A stretch of 35,947 nucleotides of DNA from CAYYAQ01 sp964469555 (GTDB lineage Bacteria > Planctomycetota > UBA1135 > UBA2386): assembly GCA_964469555.1 (NCBI GenBank), contig CAYYAQ010000043.1:1-35947 (forward strand). Direction: 5' to 3'. The notes under the pieces were generated by a model. That model was not told the origin of the DNA, did no database searches, and saw only the letters and a list, made by a program, of their open reading frames with translations. Of this stretch, positions 25,022 through 33,029 are shown piece after piece (position 1 is the first letter of the stretch; each line of letters starts with the position of its first letter). Made by a program: the position numbers and the translations under genes.

Positions 25022-26087
25022 TCCCTACGTGATGCTCGCAGTCGCCGAGGGGTGCGGTCCCGGCATGGTCTCCGCGCTCCTCGATCCTCATCTCGACCCG
25101 GCTCGTGTGCGCGTCGACCCGCCGCCCCTGCCCCCCGCCGCGGTAGCGCGCCTCCATTCGCCCGAACTCATGGCAAGGGCTGAGCAGTGGATCGAGAGCG
25201 CGGCTGACCACGGGCTCTCTACGCTCACGCCCGCGGACGAGGACTACCCCGATCGACTCCGGTTCGCACCGCTGCGCCCGAACCTGCTGTTCGCCAAGGG
25301 CGAGGTCGGGCTCTTGCGGTCGTCGCAGACGACGGTCGCGATCGTCGGCAGCCGGAGCCTGACCGCCTACGGCGACAGCGCGAGCAGGGACTTCGGGCGC
25401 GCCATCGCCGGCGCAGGAATCGTGATCGAGAGCGGGCTGGCGTACGGCGTCGACGCCCTCTCCCACCAGGCGGCGCTGGATCAGGGCACGCCGACAATCG
25501 CCGTTCTCGCGGGTGGGCTCGACCGAATCTATCCGCCGCGACACGCAGAACTCGCGGGACACATCGTCGCGGCAGGTGGGTTGCTGCTCAGCGAGTCCCC
25601 GCCCGGAATGCGTGCCCGACGGGGCCATTTCCCGAGACGGAACCGGATCCTGGCCCTGGGCGCGGACGCCGTGCTCGTCGTCGAGGCAGGCCTGAAGTCC
25701 GGCAGCCTCCACACGGCGCGGTTCGCCGCGGACTTCGGCGTCCCGGTCTTCGCCGTTCCGGGTCCCTACACCAGCCCACGAAGCAGGGGCTGCCACGCGA
25801 TCCTCGCGAGCGGCGCGCAGATCGCCGTCTCGCCCGACGAACTGCTCCGAGAACTCGGCGTCGCGGAAGCGATGCAACACCCCGAGAAGGACGAACGGCG
25901 CATGGAGTCATCCGCAGACGAAGAGGCAGTGCTGCAGATCCTGCGTGGTGGCCCACGACCGACGGATCTCGTGGCCCGGGAGTCGGGATTGCCCGCTGAG
26001 CACTTTCTCGCGGCGCTCATGGCGCTGCGGGAGAAGGGTCGCGTAAGGCAGATGCCGGGGGATCTGTTAGTGCTTGGGGACCTGTAG
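25017..26087 (+). CDS. dprA: DNA-processing protein DprA/Smf
   Basis: 356 residues. DprA protects incoming single-stranded DNA during transformation and loads RecA onto it. The Rossmann-like core carries VAIVGSRSLTAYG (GSR at 111-113), ESGLAYGVDALSHQAAL (139-153), VLAGGLDRIYPPRH, RRNRILALGADAVLVVEAG and KSGSLHTARFA. The C-terminal winged-helix domain (LQILRGGPRPTDLVARESGLP, ALREKGRVRQMPGDLLVL) is present. An N-terminal helical region replaces a full SAM-like domain. The start is ATG 25017, the first possible one after the in-frame TAG at 25011; see the inverted repeat overlapping it. The gene lies 55 bp after clpC. No com genes are in the window. Confidence 0.93.
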   Translation: MNPYVMLAVAEGCGPGMVSALLDPHLDPARVRVDPPPLPPAAVARLHSPELMARAEQWIESAADHGLSTLTPADEDYPDRLRFAPLRPNLLFAKGEVGLLRSSQTTVAIVGSRSLTAYGDSASRDFGRAIAGAGIVIESGLAYGVDALSHQAALDQGTPTIAVLAGGLDRIYPPRHAELAGHIVAAGGLLLSESPPGMRARRGHFPRRNRILALGADAVLVVEAGLKSGSLHTARFAADFGVPVFAVPGPYTSPRSRGCHAILASGAQIAVSPDELLRELGVAEAMQHPEKDERRMESSADEEAVLQILRGGPRPTDLVARESGLPAEHFLAALMALREKGRVRQMPGDLLVLGDL

Positions 26088-26114
26088 AGAGAACGCTCTT
26101 GGTCGGGTAGACGG

Positions 26115-26306
26115 CTATTCGATGAACAGCCAGACGCAGAGTTCCATCACGATGACGAGGACGAGCGACCACCACATGAACCTGCCGCACTTGCGGACCG
26201 AGTCGGCGAGGATGTCCTTCACGTTGTCGTGCTGCTGTCCGGTGTACACGATCATGATGAGGAACATCACGACGGCGTAGATCAGGATGCGGATGACGAG
26301 GTTCAA
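26115..26306 (-). CDS. Small two-helix membrane protein
   Basis: 63 residues with two hydrophobic helices (IRILIYAVVMFLIMIVY and MWWSLVLVIVMELCVWLFI) joined by a polar linker with HDNVKDILADSVRKCG. The start is TTG at 26306, which overlaps the stop of the DUF6677-like gene by four bases (TTGA) and has a GGGG-rich purine stretch upstream, so it is almost certainly translated after it. A longer open frame in this phase runs antisense-like through the upstream gene and is not real. The two proteins probably work together in the membrane. Function unknown. Confidence 0.7.
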   Translation of the reverse strand: MNLVIRILIYAVVMFLIMIVYTGQQHDNVKDILADSVRKCGRFMWWSLVLVIVMELCVWLFIE

Positions 26307-27103
26307 GCTGTCGCCACCCCTTCGCTCTGGTCGACGACGGAGTAGGCATCGATGATCACGACGATGTTCATCAGGCCTGCGACCGCGGTGAGCGTGTAGC
26401 CGAGGCTGTATCGCACCGGGATGGGGTTGGGAATCTCCAGCTGGCCGAGACCCAACGCCGAGGCGAGCGTCCCGCCGCCGAAGAACGACTGGCAGATCCA
26501 GTAGGCGTCGTGATGACCGCGGTCGACCCCTGCCCCCGCCGAGAACACGAGTCCGAGAACGAACACCAGGATGACCGCCCCGCCCATCAAGAGTCCCTTG
26601 CCCTTCTGGCCAGCGAGATAGTGGCCGGAGCCGGGCAGGAACCAGCTCACGCCGGCGATGAAGGCGCGGTTGTGCTCGCGCAGTCTCTGGCCGAGGGCGA
26701 GTCCGTGGGCATCGGCAGCGAACATGCAGGCGAGGAGGCCGGAGGATCCCGTGAGCCAGAAACCGAAGTGCTCCATCGGGCGGGCGAGGCGGAACATCCG
26801 CATCGCTTCGGCGCGACCAGCCGCGTCGGGCAGCTCGTGCATCAGACTCGCCACGATGGTGCACCCGAGGTTGGGAGCTTCGGGGAGCAGGTTCAGCGGC
26901 ACCCACCGGATCATCCACGCGATCGCGTCGAACGGCTGGAACAGCCGGACCTGCATCAGGCGATCCTCGAGAATCAGATAGCCGACGAGGAACATCCCGA
27001 CGGTCACGGCGAACGCCGCGAGCGCGCGCACCGGCTTGCCCAGCATGGCGTGCGCCGAACCGGGAACGAGCAGGCTGAGGAGGATCGCGGTGGTCGGGGT
27101 CAT
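26303..27103 (-). CDS. DUF6677-like polytopic membrane protein
   Basis: 266 residues from ATG 27103. The opening TPTTAILLSLLVPGSAHAML and a second copy of the same pattern, VSWFLPGSGHYLAGQKGKGLLMGG near residue 150, are the PG.GH...G..KG signature of TM2/DUF6677-type small membrane repeats. About six membrane helices are predicted. I assign DUF6677 from memory, and it fits a planctomycete origin. It is followed by the 63-residue membrane protein in a 4-bp overlap. Divergent from the DUF423 gene, with 123 bp between the start codons. Cellular role unknown; no catalytic residues are evident. Confidence 0.7.
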   Translation of the reverse strand: MTPTTAILLSLLVPGSAHAMLGKPVRALAAFAVTVGMFLVGYLILEDRLMQVRLFQPFDAIAWMIRWVPLNLLPEAPNLGCTIVASLMHELPDAAGRAEAMRMFRLARPMEHFGFWLTGSSGLLACMFAADAHGLALGQRLREHNRAFIAGVSWFLPGSGHYLAGQKGKGLLMGGAVILVFVLGLVFSAGAGVDRGHHDAYWICQSFFGGGTLASALGLGQLEIPNPIPVRYSLGYTLTAVAGLMNIVVIIDAYSVVDQSEGVATA

Positions 27104-27226
27104 GTGGGGCGCGTGAGGGTAGCGGGAGCGGACAGGCGGAAAAACTCCGACGAGGAAAACGTCTTTGGGGAAGGCGACCCCACGACAATCCACGGATGCG
27201 ATGATTCCTCGATGAGAGGTCAGACG

Positions 27227-27607
27227 ATGGTCAGAGTCGGTGCGGCGCTGGGTGCCCTGGCGGTCGCCGCAGGGGCGTTCGGCGCCCACAGCCTGGACTG
27301 GAACCTGGCGGACCGCAGCGCGGAGAACTGGAAGACGGGGGCGCGCTATCAGATGTACCACGCGCTCGCGCTGGTGCTCGGCGGGATGCTCGCCGGACGC
27401 GGTCGTGCAACGCGAATCGCAGCGTGGTCCTTCCTCGCGGGCACCCTGCTCTTCTGCGGGGCTCTCTACACCCTGGGCCTCGGCGGCCCCAGGTGGTCCG
27501 GGGCGATCGCCCCGTTCGGTGGCACCCTGATGATCCTCGGGTGGGTGGCCCTGGCGTTCACGCGACCCGCGCCCCCCGTTGATTCGGCGTCTCGGTCGGT
27601 CGGCTAG
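27227..27607 (+). CDS. DUF423 family membrane protein (YgdD-like)
   Basis: 126 residues from ATG 27227. The opening GAALGALAVAAGAFGAHSL and YQMYHALALVLGGM are the standard DUF423 signatures. Four membrane helices are predicted, matching the family's length of about 125 residues. AGAGG seven bases before 27227 decides this start over an ATG at 27212 that has no ribosome-binding site. Its TAG stop (27605-27607) shares the palindrome CTAG with the TAG stop of the convergent aldolase gene. Function of the family is unknown. Confidence 0.88.
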   Translation: MVRVGAALGALAVAAGAFGAHSLDWNLADRSAENWKTGARYQMYHALALVLGGMLAGRGRATRIAAWSFLAGTLLFCGALYTLGLGGPRWSGAIAPFGGTLMILGWVALAFTRPAPPVDSASRSVG

Positions 27608-28515
27608 CCCTGGTAGATGCCCATCACGGTCTTCAGTAGTTCCATGCCCTCGGCTTTCGGGCGCTGGAAGCTGTTGCGACCGATGATCGATCCGAAGCCA
27701 CCGCCGGCGTGGAGGCCGCGGATTTCTTCGAGGACCTCGTCGGTGCCCTTCGCGGCGCCGCCGGAGAAGATGACGATGCGACGCCCGCCGAACGAGGACT
27801 GCATGACGTGGCTCACGCGAGCCGCGAGCGTGGAGATGTCGATGCCTTCAGCCTCGTACACCTTGCGCGCCGCGTCCTGCTCGATGAAGTCCGTGGGCGG
27901 CTTGACCTTGACGATGTGCGCGCCGAGCTGGCAGGCGATCTGCGCGGCGTAGGCGCAGACGTCGATCGCGGTCTCTCCGTCCTTCGAAATCCCGGAGCCC
28001 CGGGGGTAGGACCAGACCACGACGGCGAGCCCAGCCTCCTTCGCGTCCTCGGAGAGTTCCCGCAGCTCCATGTACATCTCGTTGCGGTCCGCGGAGCCCG
28101 GGTAGATCGTGAAGCCGATGGCCGCACAGCCTAGGCGCAGGGCGTCGTTGACCGAGCCGGTCACCGCGGGTTTCGGATCCTCGCTCCCGTAGAGGCTGTC
28201 GCTGTTGTTCAGCTTGAGAATCGTCGGGATCTTCCCGGCGAACTGGCGAGCGCCCGCCTCGAGAAACCCCAGCGGCGCCGCGTACGCGTTGCAGCCGGCG
28301 TCCACCGCGAGTTGGTAGTGGTAGAGAGGGTCATAGCCCTCGGGATTCTTGGCGAACGTCCGGGCGGGTCCGTGCTCGAACCCCTGATCCACCGGAAGGA
28401 TCACCATCTTGCCGGTCCCTGCGAGGGTCCCGGTCTCCATCATCCAACGGAGGTTCTTCAGGACGCCAGGGTGATCGGAACCGTACCAGCTGAGGATCTC
28501 ATCAACACGAGACAT
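27604..28515 (-). CDS. fbaB: Class I fructose-bisphosphate aldolase (DhnA/FbaB type)
   Basis: 303-residue archaeal-type class I aldolase, forming a Schiff base to cleave fructose 1,6-bisphosphate in glycolysis. Visible blocks: VILPVDQGFEHGPARTF near the N-terminus, CAAIGFTIYPGSADRNEMY, VVVWSYPRGSGIS, HIVKVKPPTDF (the likely Schiff-base lysine strand), IVIFSGGAAKG and GGFGSIIGRNSFQRP for phosphate binding. The start at ATG 28515 is set by GGAG six bases before it, rather than an in-frame upstream codon. A TATTCT at about 28575-28580 could be its -10 box, but no matching -35 is seen. It ends four bases inside the convergent DUF423 gene. Confidence 0.94.
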   Translation of the reverse strand: MSRVDEILSWYGSDHPGVLKNLRWMMETGTLAGTGKMVILPVDQGFEHGPARTFAKNPEGYDPLYHYQLAVDAGCNAYAAPLGFLEAGARQFAGKIPTILKLNNSDSLYGSEDPKPAVTGSVNDALRLGCAAIGFTIYPGSADRNEMYMELRELSEDAKEAGLAVVVWSYPRGSGISKDGETAIDVCAYAAQIACQLGAHIVKVKPPTDFIEQDAARKVYEAEGIDISTLAARVSHVMQSSFGGRRIVIFSGGAAKGTDEVLEEIRGLHAGGGFGSIIGRNSFQRPKAEGMELLKTVMGIYQG

Positions 28516-28642
28516 GGGTATCTCCAAGAACTGTGGTGACCAGAACCATTACCCGCTGGAACTCTGGCCCAAAGTAGAATACGCGGCACTGTGTGATTGT
28601 GATTGTGCGCAACCCGCTCGGGGGATCAAGGGCGCTGTCGAC

Positions 28643-29995
28643 TCAGATTCCCTGAACCTTCATCGTCACGCACGGCGTCATGCCCGTGCCTCCCCTGGGG
28701 CACGCGACGATCCACTGGACCGACATCATCAGCCCGCAGAGGCCTCGGTTGACCGGGATGACGACGGGAACCCGCATCTCGCCCAGGCAGTTCATGCCCG
28801 GCCTGGGATTGCCGAAGGCCATCACGAGCGGTCGGTACGGCCCGAATGCGATCCGCACGGGGCCACAGAATCCCAGACTCACGCCGGAAGTGCATGGCTC
28901 GAACCCGATAGCGAGGATCGCCGTAGTGAAGTTCGCGGGAGCGTGGCCCAGCGTGAACGCGAAGTCGCCGTTGCCGAGCACCGGGTCTCCGACGGTGCCA
29001 CCGGCCATCGTCGGACACCGCACGCAATCGCCATTCGTGCACGCCACGCCGTGCGAAGAGGGTTGCGTGGGCTTCACGGCGAGTCCCACGAACTGCTCGG
29101 TCGCCGTCCTCGCGCAGCATCCGCCGTGGACAAACCGGCACGAGACCGGGTTCGTCGTCACCTGCAACTTGCCGTACATCATCACTCTGCCATCCGTGAC
29201 GTAGAGGGCATTGGAGCAGCCGTCGTAGGCCAGACCCGTGATCGGACCTAGCCGCATGTTCGCACACTTCTGCTGATCGATGGTGACGGCGAACTTGCAG
29301 ATCACCGCGCACGGCTTCTCGATCGAGGTGATGTAGATGACGTTGGCGGGGGACGTCGTGACGGAGGAGGACGTCGCGATGAACAAGAAGCCCCTGGCGT
29401 CGTCGGCCGCCAACCCACCGATGATCCGCCGAGTGCCGAGATGACCCAGCAGGCTGCAGAACGACGGCTTGCCCAGCGCGCAACCCCCGACGTCGAGCCA
29501 CCCGATAGTCTGGTTGTTGTACGACAGGAACAGGCGACCCAAAGGTCCCGGCACTCCGGGTTTGGGTTGCACACCCGCTTCGACGAACTCGAGGCCCGTC
29601 ACGTAGCGCGTCGTCGTCCCCGCCGGTAGCGGCGCTGCGACAGGCTTGCACGCGAGCCCGCACAGCGTCGTCGTGCCGTGGACGTTCAACAGGGCCAGCG
29701 TGGATCCGTTGCTCACCCATACGCGGCTTTGGCGACCGTCCCACGCCGTGCCACCGGCGCGGGCAGCAACGCGAGCCCCGATGCCGTATCCCTTGGCCGA
29801 ACACATCGTCTCCCTACAGACACCGCTCGCCAAGGACAGGCTGGTCACGGTCGGAACGGAGTGCGTCAGCCCGACCAGTTCCGCAGGAATAGCCGACGTC
29901 TGGCCGGCGAGGGCGGAAGCGATGCCCAAAATGGGCAGTGCGATGGGCAGTTTGGCGGAGAAGGAGAACAACACGGTTCGCTCAGGGATTCCCAA
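28643..29995 (-). CDS. Cysteine-rich secreted beta-propeller-like protein (copy A)
   Basis: About 450 residues. A signal peptide (LPIALPILGIASALAG) is followed by a region with several repeats of the type GLAxDxxxxxLyv (VTGLEFVEAG, IGGLAADDARGFLFIAT, ITGLAYDGCSNALYVTDG), suggesting propeller blades. A C-terminal half follows with about 12 Cys, including GGCCARTA and CTNGDCVRCP, and ending in a domain opening VLGNGDFAFTLGHAPA. It resembles the next gene upstream end to end, so they are paralogues. Many Cys suggest disulfides and an extracytoplasmic location. The start is unusual: TTG at 29995 directly follows an in-frame stop; GTG at 29974 is an alternative. No enzyme motif is recognised. Confidence 0.75.
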   Translation of the reverse strand: MGIPERTVLFSFSAKLPIALPILGIASALAGQTSAIPAELVGLTHSVPTVTSLSLASGVCRETMCSAKGYGIGARVAARAGGTAWDGRQSRVWVSNGSTLALLNVHGTTTLCGLACKPVAAPLPAGTTTRYVTGLEFVEAGVQPKPGVPGPLGRLFLSYNNQTIGWLDVGGCALGKPSFCSLLGHLGTRRIIGGLAADDARGFLFIATSSSVTTSPANVIYITSIEKPCAVICKFAVTIDQQKCANMRLGPITGLAYDGCSNALYVTDGRVMMYGKLQVTTNPVSCRFVHGGCCARTATEQFVGLAVKPTQPSSHGVACTNGDCVRCPTMAGGTVGDPVLGNGDFAFTLGHAPANFTTAILAIGFEPCTSGVSLGFCGPVRIAFGPYRPLVMAFGNPRPGMNCLGEMRVPVVIPVNRGLCGLMMSVQWIVACPRGGTGMTPCVTMKVQGI

Positions 29996-30013
29996 TCACA
30001 CCTGAGTGTCCAC

Positions 30014-30036
30014 AACCCCTGGCAGAGCCGGGGGTT
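30014..30036. terminator. Hairpin between the two Cys-rich genes, terminator-like
   Basis: AACCCCTGGC (30014-30023) pairs with GCCGGGGGTT (30027-30036) around an AGA loop, ten pairs including one G-U. It lies about 30 bases after the stop of the upstream minus-strand gene, between that stop and the copy A start. On the minus strand no T-run follows, so as a terminator it is imperfect. Confidence 0.5.
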
Positions 30037-30065
30037 TACTGAATTGGGACACGACCGAACCGCGG

Positions 30066-31423
30066 TCAGTTGGTCGTGATCTCGAACGTCAGGCAGTTCG
30101 TGATCGCGTTGCCACGGCCTGACCCCCCCACGCATTCCATCGCCCACTGAGCGGACATCTGCGCACCACAGAATGCGACGATCTTCGGCACGCCGAAGCT
30201 GAATACGGCGCGCCCATCGCAAGGCCCGCCCCCCACCGGGGTGACCCGCATCGCGATCAGCAGTGGCGGCACGGCGAGGCCGATCTTGACCGTTTCGCAG
30301 AACCCGATGGGCACCCCCGGCGTGACGCACCCGCCGACGCCAACCGCGAGGAAGGCGGGATTGGAGCCGGTCGGAGCATTGGTCAGGGTCAGCGCGAAGT
30401 TGCGGTTGCCGAGGAAGGCCTCGCCGTAGGTTCCGGCGACCATGCCGGGGCAGTCGATGCAGGGCGCCCCAACGCACGACTTGCCGACGGTGAAAGCCCG
30501 CTTCGGGCCGACGCACAGACCGCCCAACCGATCCGCTGTTCCACGATCGCAGCACCCGAGCGACGTGAGCGAACACTTGTTCTTCCCCGCGTCGTAGACA
30601 AACTTCGCTGCCATCACGAAGCGACCGTCCGTGATGTAGAGCGTGCTCGTACACGCATCGAATCCGAGACCCGTGATCGCCGAGAGCCTGGTCNNNNNNN
30701 NNNCGAACCGCAGGCGGGCACGGACATCTCACAGCCGACGGCGAAATTGCACCACGTCGACGAGATCGGCTTCGTCGGGAAGCCCAATGAGCCCGCCCAG
30801 ATCTTGTTCTGGACCGTGGACGCGCCAAACGTGCTCGCGCTGACGAACATCAGTCGGCGGACGTCGTCCGTCGCCAGCCCACCGATCGTGTAGCCCGCCG
30901 GAATGACCGACTTGCGCCACGTGTCACAGGCCACCGCGCTGAGCGTGCAGCCGGAAGTATCGATCCAGTACAGGTGGTTCTCCGAGTCGCTCATGAGGAG
31001 CGCCGCCTCGTCTTCCCAGTACGCCAGCCCGGTAACCTCGGCGCTGGCCGAGCGCAGCGGCGCGAGCTGCGGATTGCAGCGGAACGTGCACGAGTAGGGA
31101 TCCACCTGGGCGAGTTGCTTGCCGTTGGAGATCCAGACTCCGCCGAGGCTCTTCGTCAGGTTCGGGGGTACATCACTGTTGAAAGCCACGCCACCGGCCC
31201 ATCCGCTGCTCAACCGCAGGAAACCCGTCAGACTGCATCCGGCCAGGGTGCACCCGGCGGAGTCGACGCCCTGGCGCACGAGCGACGGCGCGGTCGAGCC
31301 CGAAGTGAGGGTGATTCCCATGACCTCGCTGCGGACAGGATTGGCCTGCGCCGGAACCGACACCGTCAGGACCGCGATCCCGAGGAAAAGCGAAGTGAGC
31401 CGGAAAGGAATCGGAGCGCGCAT
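30066..31423 (-). CDS. Cysteine-rich secreted beta-propeller-like protein (copy B), cut by assembly gap
   Basis: Starts at ATG 31423 with AAAGG four bases before it and a signal peptide (LTSLFLGIAVLTVSVPAQA). The first 239 codons carry propeller-like repeats (VTGLAYWEDEAALLMSD, IGGLATDDVRRLMFVSA). They reach the ten N at 30703. Beyond the gap the protein resumes in another frame (RLSAITGLGFDACTSTLY) and ends at 30066 after CVGAPCIDCPG and FLGNRNFALTLTNAPTG. Alignment with copy A shows almost nothing missing at the gap, so this is one gene broken only by a placeholder gap, not a pseudogene. Conserved Cys positions match copy A. Divergent from the DUF3592-like gene by 39 bp. Confidence 0.75.
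30694..30703. other. Assembly gap (ten N)
   Basis: Ten undetermined bases inside copy B of the Cys-rich pair. The reading frames on the two sides need a gap length of 2 modulo 3, so ten is a nominal value. Confidence 0.95.
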
Positions 31424-31431
31424 ATTGCCTT

Positions 31432-31451
31432 TATCGGCTATCTCCCCGATA
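31432..31451. promoter_or_regulatory. Inverted repeat in a 39-bp divergent intergenic region
   Basis: TATCGG (31432-31437) and CCGATA (31446-31451) flank an 8-base spacer between copy B of the Cys-rich genes and the first DUF3592-like gene. One arm abuts the ribosome-binding site of the minus-strand gene. It could be an operator serving both genes; six-base arms can also arise by chance. Confidence 0.3.
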
Positions 31452-31462
31452 CGTACCGAGCC

Positions 31463-32260
31463 GTGACTCGCAAAATCCACGGCATTCCTCCGGCGCCACG
31501 ACGGGTTCGACTCCGCGCCGTATTGTGGCGATGGTGGCCGTTTGCGTTCTCGGGGTTCGTCCTGGGGGTCTACGGCGGGTTGATCACGCTGATGTTGGTC
31601 CTCGCCGCCGGCGGCAAGCCCGCGGACGACAAGTTGCTCGACACGCACAGCGAGGTCGTTGTCGGCCTCGTCACGAAGGTCGAGGGGGGCGCGGACGGCA
31701 GGCCGATCCGACCGTCTTATCGATTCACCACCAGGTCCGGTCGCCCGCTCCCCAACTGTCGAGCCTTCCTGGACCAGAAAGGAATCGCGAAGAACGACCC
31801 GATCGAGGTCGAATACGTGCCAGGCCAACCCCACATCAACCGGCCCGTGGGCGGCAAAATCGCCCTGGTGCCGCCGCTGTATTTGACGTTCGTGTGGTTC
31901 TTCCGAGCCGGAGTCCTGTGTTTCGCGATCTGGCTCACCGCGGTGTGGCGACTGCGCCGACTGATGATCCACGGTGACATCACGGTCGGCACGGTGACCG
32001 CGACGCATCCCGCCCCCTACGTCATGCCGACGACGCTGCGCGTGGACTACTCCTACCGCGACCACAACGCGCATGAGAAGACCGCGTCGCACTGGGTTCG
32101 CGCGCGGTCGGCTCTCGGCATCCGGATCGCGGAGAACCCCAAGCAGATCGCGGTGTTGCTCGGTCGCAGCGGACGCGGCGTCAGCCGGTTGGTGATGGCT
32201 GACGACTTTGTGGTAGAACTCGGCGCACGAGATGACGACAGCGGAATCCCCGATCCCTGA
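31463..32260 (+). CDS. DUF3592-like two-helix membrane protein (copy 1)
   Basis: About 265 residues from GTG 31463. One membrane helix near residue 35 (FAFSGFVLGVYGGLITLML), then an extracytoplasmic beta-rich region with VVGLVTKVEGGADGRPIRPSYRF and VEYVPGQPHINRP, a second helix (LYLTFVWFFRAGVLCFAIWL), and another short beta-rich domain with TVGTVTATHPAP and VDYSYRDHNAHEK. The repeated pattern (modulate a value, then V-Y-x-x-x...INR) is that of DUF3592. A longer upstream open frame is antisense to copy B and not used. It overlaps the next gene by 29 bases. Start is uncertain as no good ribosome-binding site is visible. Role unknown. Confidence 0.65.
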   Translation: MTRKIHGIPPAPRRVRLRAVLWRWWPFAFSGFVLGVYGGLITLMLVLAAGGKPADDKLLDTHSEVVVGLVTKVEGGADGRPIRPSYRFTTRSGRPLPNCRAFLDQKGIAKNDPIEVEYVPGQPHINRPVGGKIALVPPLYLTFVWFFRAGVLCFAIWLTAVWRLRRLMIHGDITVGTVTATHPAPYVMPTTLRVDYSYRDHNAHEKTASHWVRARSALGIRIAENPKQIAVLLGRSGRGVSRLVMADDFVVELGARDDDSGIPDP

Positions 32261-33029
32261 GGCCAGCATTCCCGACGCCCCGCGTGATGTGCGGTGGCGC
32301 ACCTGCCTCGGGCGACGCTGGATCCTGGGGATGTTCGGTATCCTCTTTGGTTACTCTGCGGTTGTGATCCTGGTCTTCGTGCTCCTCGACGCGGGAAGTT
32401 CCCCAATCGACGACAGCCTGCTCGATTCCGGCAGCTGGACCGCGACCGGCAAGATCAATGCCGTGGAAGAGATCGAGACCGGGTGGTCCGGGGTCGCTTG
32501 GCGTCTCGACTACACGTTCGAAGTGAAGCGCGGTGAAATCCTCGGCACGAGCTACGCGTCCGAACGGTCGCGCTCCATGCGCGTCAACGAACAGTGCACG
32601 GTCGAATACGTCCACGAGAAGCCGGAGATCAACCGGATCGAGGGCACGCAGAAGGCGTTCTTCAGCCCTGTAGCGAGCGGGCTCGCCTCGGTCCTCGCCA
32701 TTCTCGGGATCATCGGTCTGCACCTCTGGCTCCGTTCGGCGCTGCGCCTGCGGATCGCCTTGCGGGAGGGGCGATTGACGACAGCCCAGATCATCGAAGC
32801 CAGGCTCCTGCGCTTCGTGAACCCCCAACCCGTGAGCGTTCATTACCGGTTTCAGGACAACCTCGGAATGGAGCACATCGCTGGCCACTGGGTCGGCTCG
32901 AAGTCCAAGCTAGGTCGCCAGTTGATCAGCAACGAACCGCGCGAATACCCGGTCATCCACGACGAGGGCAATCCGGCGATCAGCCGGCTCGTTCACGCCG
33001 AGGACTTCATCGGTGGAGAACAGGCGTGA
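32232..33029 (+). CDS. DUF3592-like two-helix membrane protein (copy 2)
   Basis: 265 residues, the same length and layout as the gene before it: helix 1 (GMFGILFGYSAVVILVFVLL), DDSLLDSGSWTATGKINAVE (compare DDKLLDTHSEVVVGLVTKVE in copy 1), a beta-rich loop with VEYVHEKPEINRIEG, helix 2 (GLASVLAILGIIGLHLWL), then TTAQIIEARLLRFVNPQPVSVHYRF. The two are diverged tandem duplicates. ATG 32232 sits 29 bases inside copy 1. The stop TGA overlaps the dinG-like gene's GTG by four bases. Thus two membrane proteins and a helicase appear to be made from one message. Confidence 0.75.
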   Translation: MTTAESPIPEASIPDAPRDVRWRTCLGRRWILGMFGILFGYSAVVILVFVLLDAGSSPIDDSLLDSGSWTATGKINAVEEIETGWSGVAWRLDYTFEVKRGEILGTSYASERSRSMRVNEQCTVEYVHEKPEINRIEGTQKAFFSPVASGLASVLAILGIIGLHLWLRSALRLRIALREGRLTTAQIIEARLLRFVNPQPVSVHYRFQDNLGMEHIAGHWVGSKSKLGRQLISNEPREYPVIHDEGNPAISRLVHAEDFIGGEQA

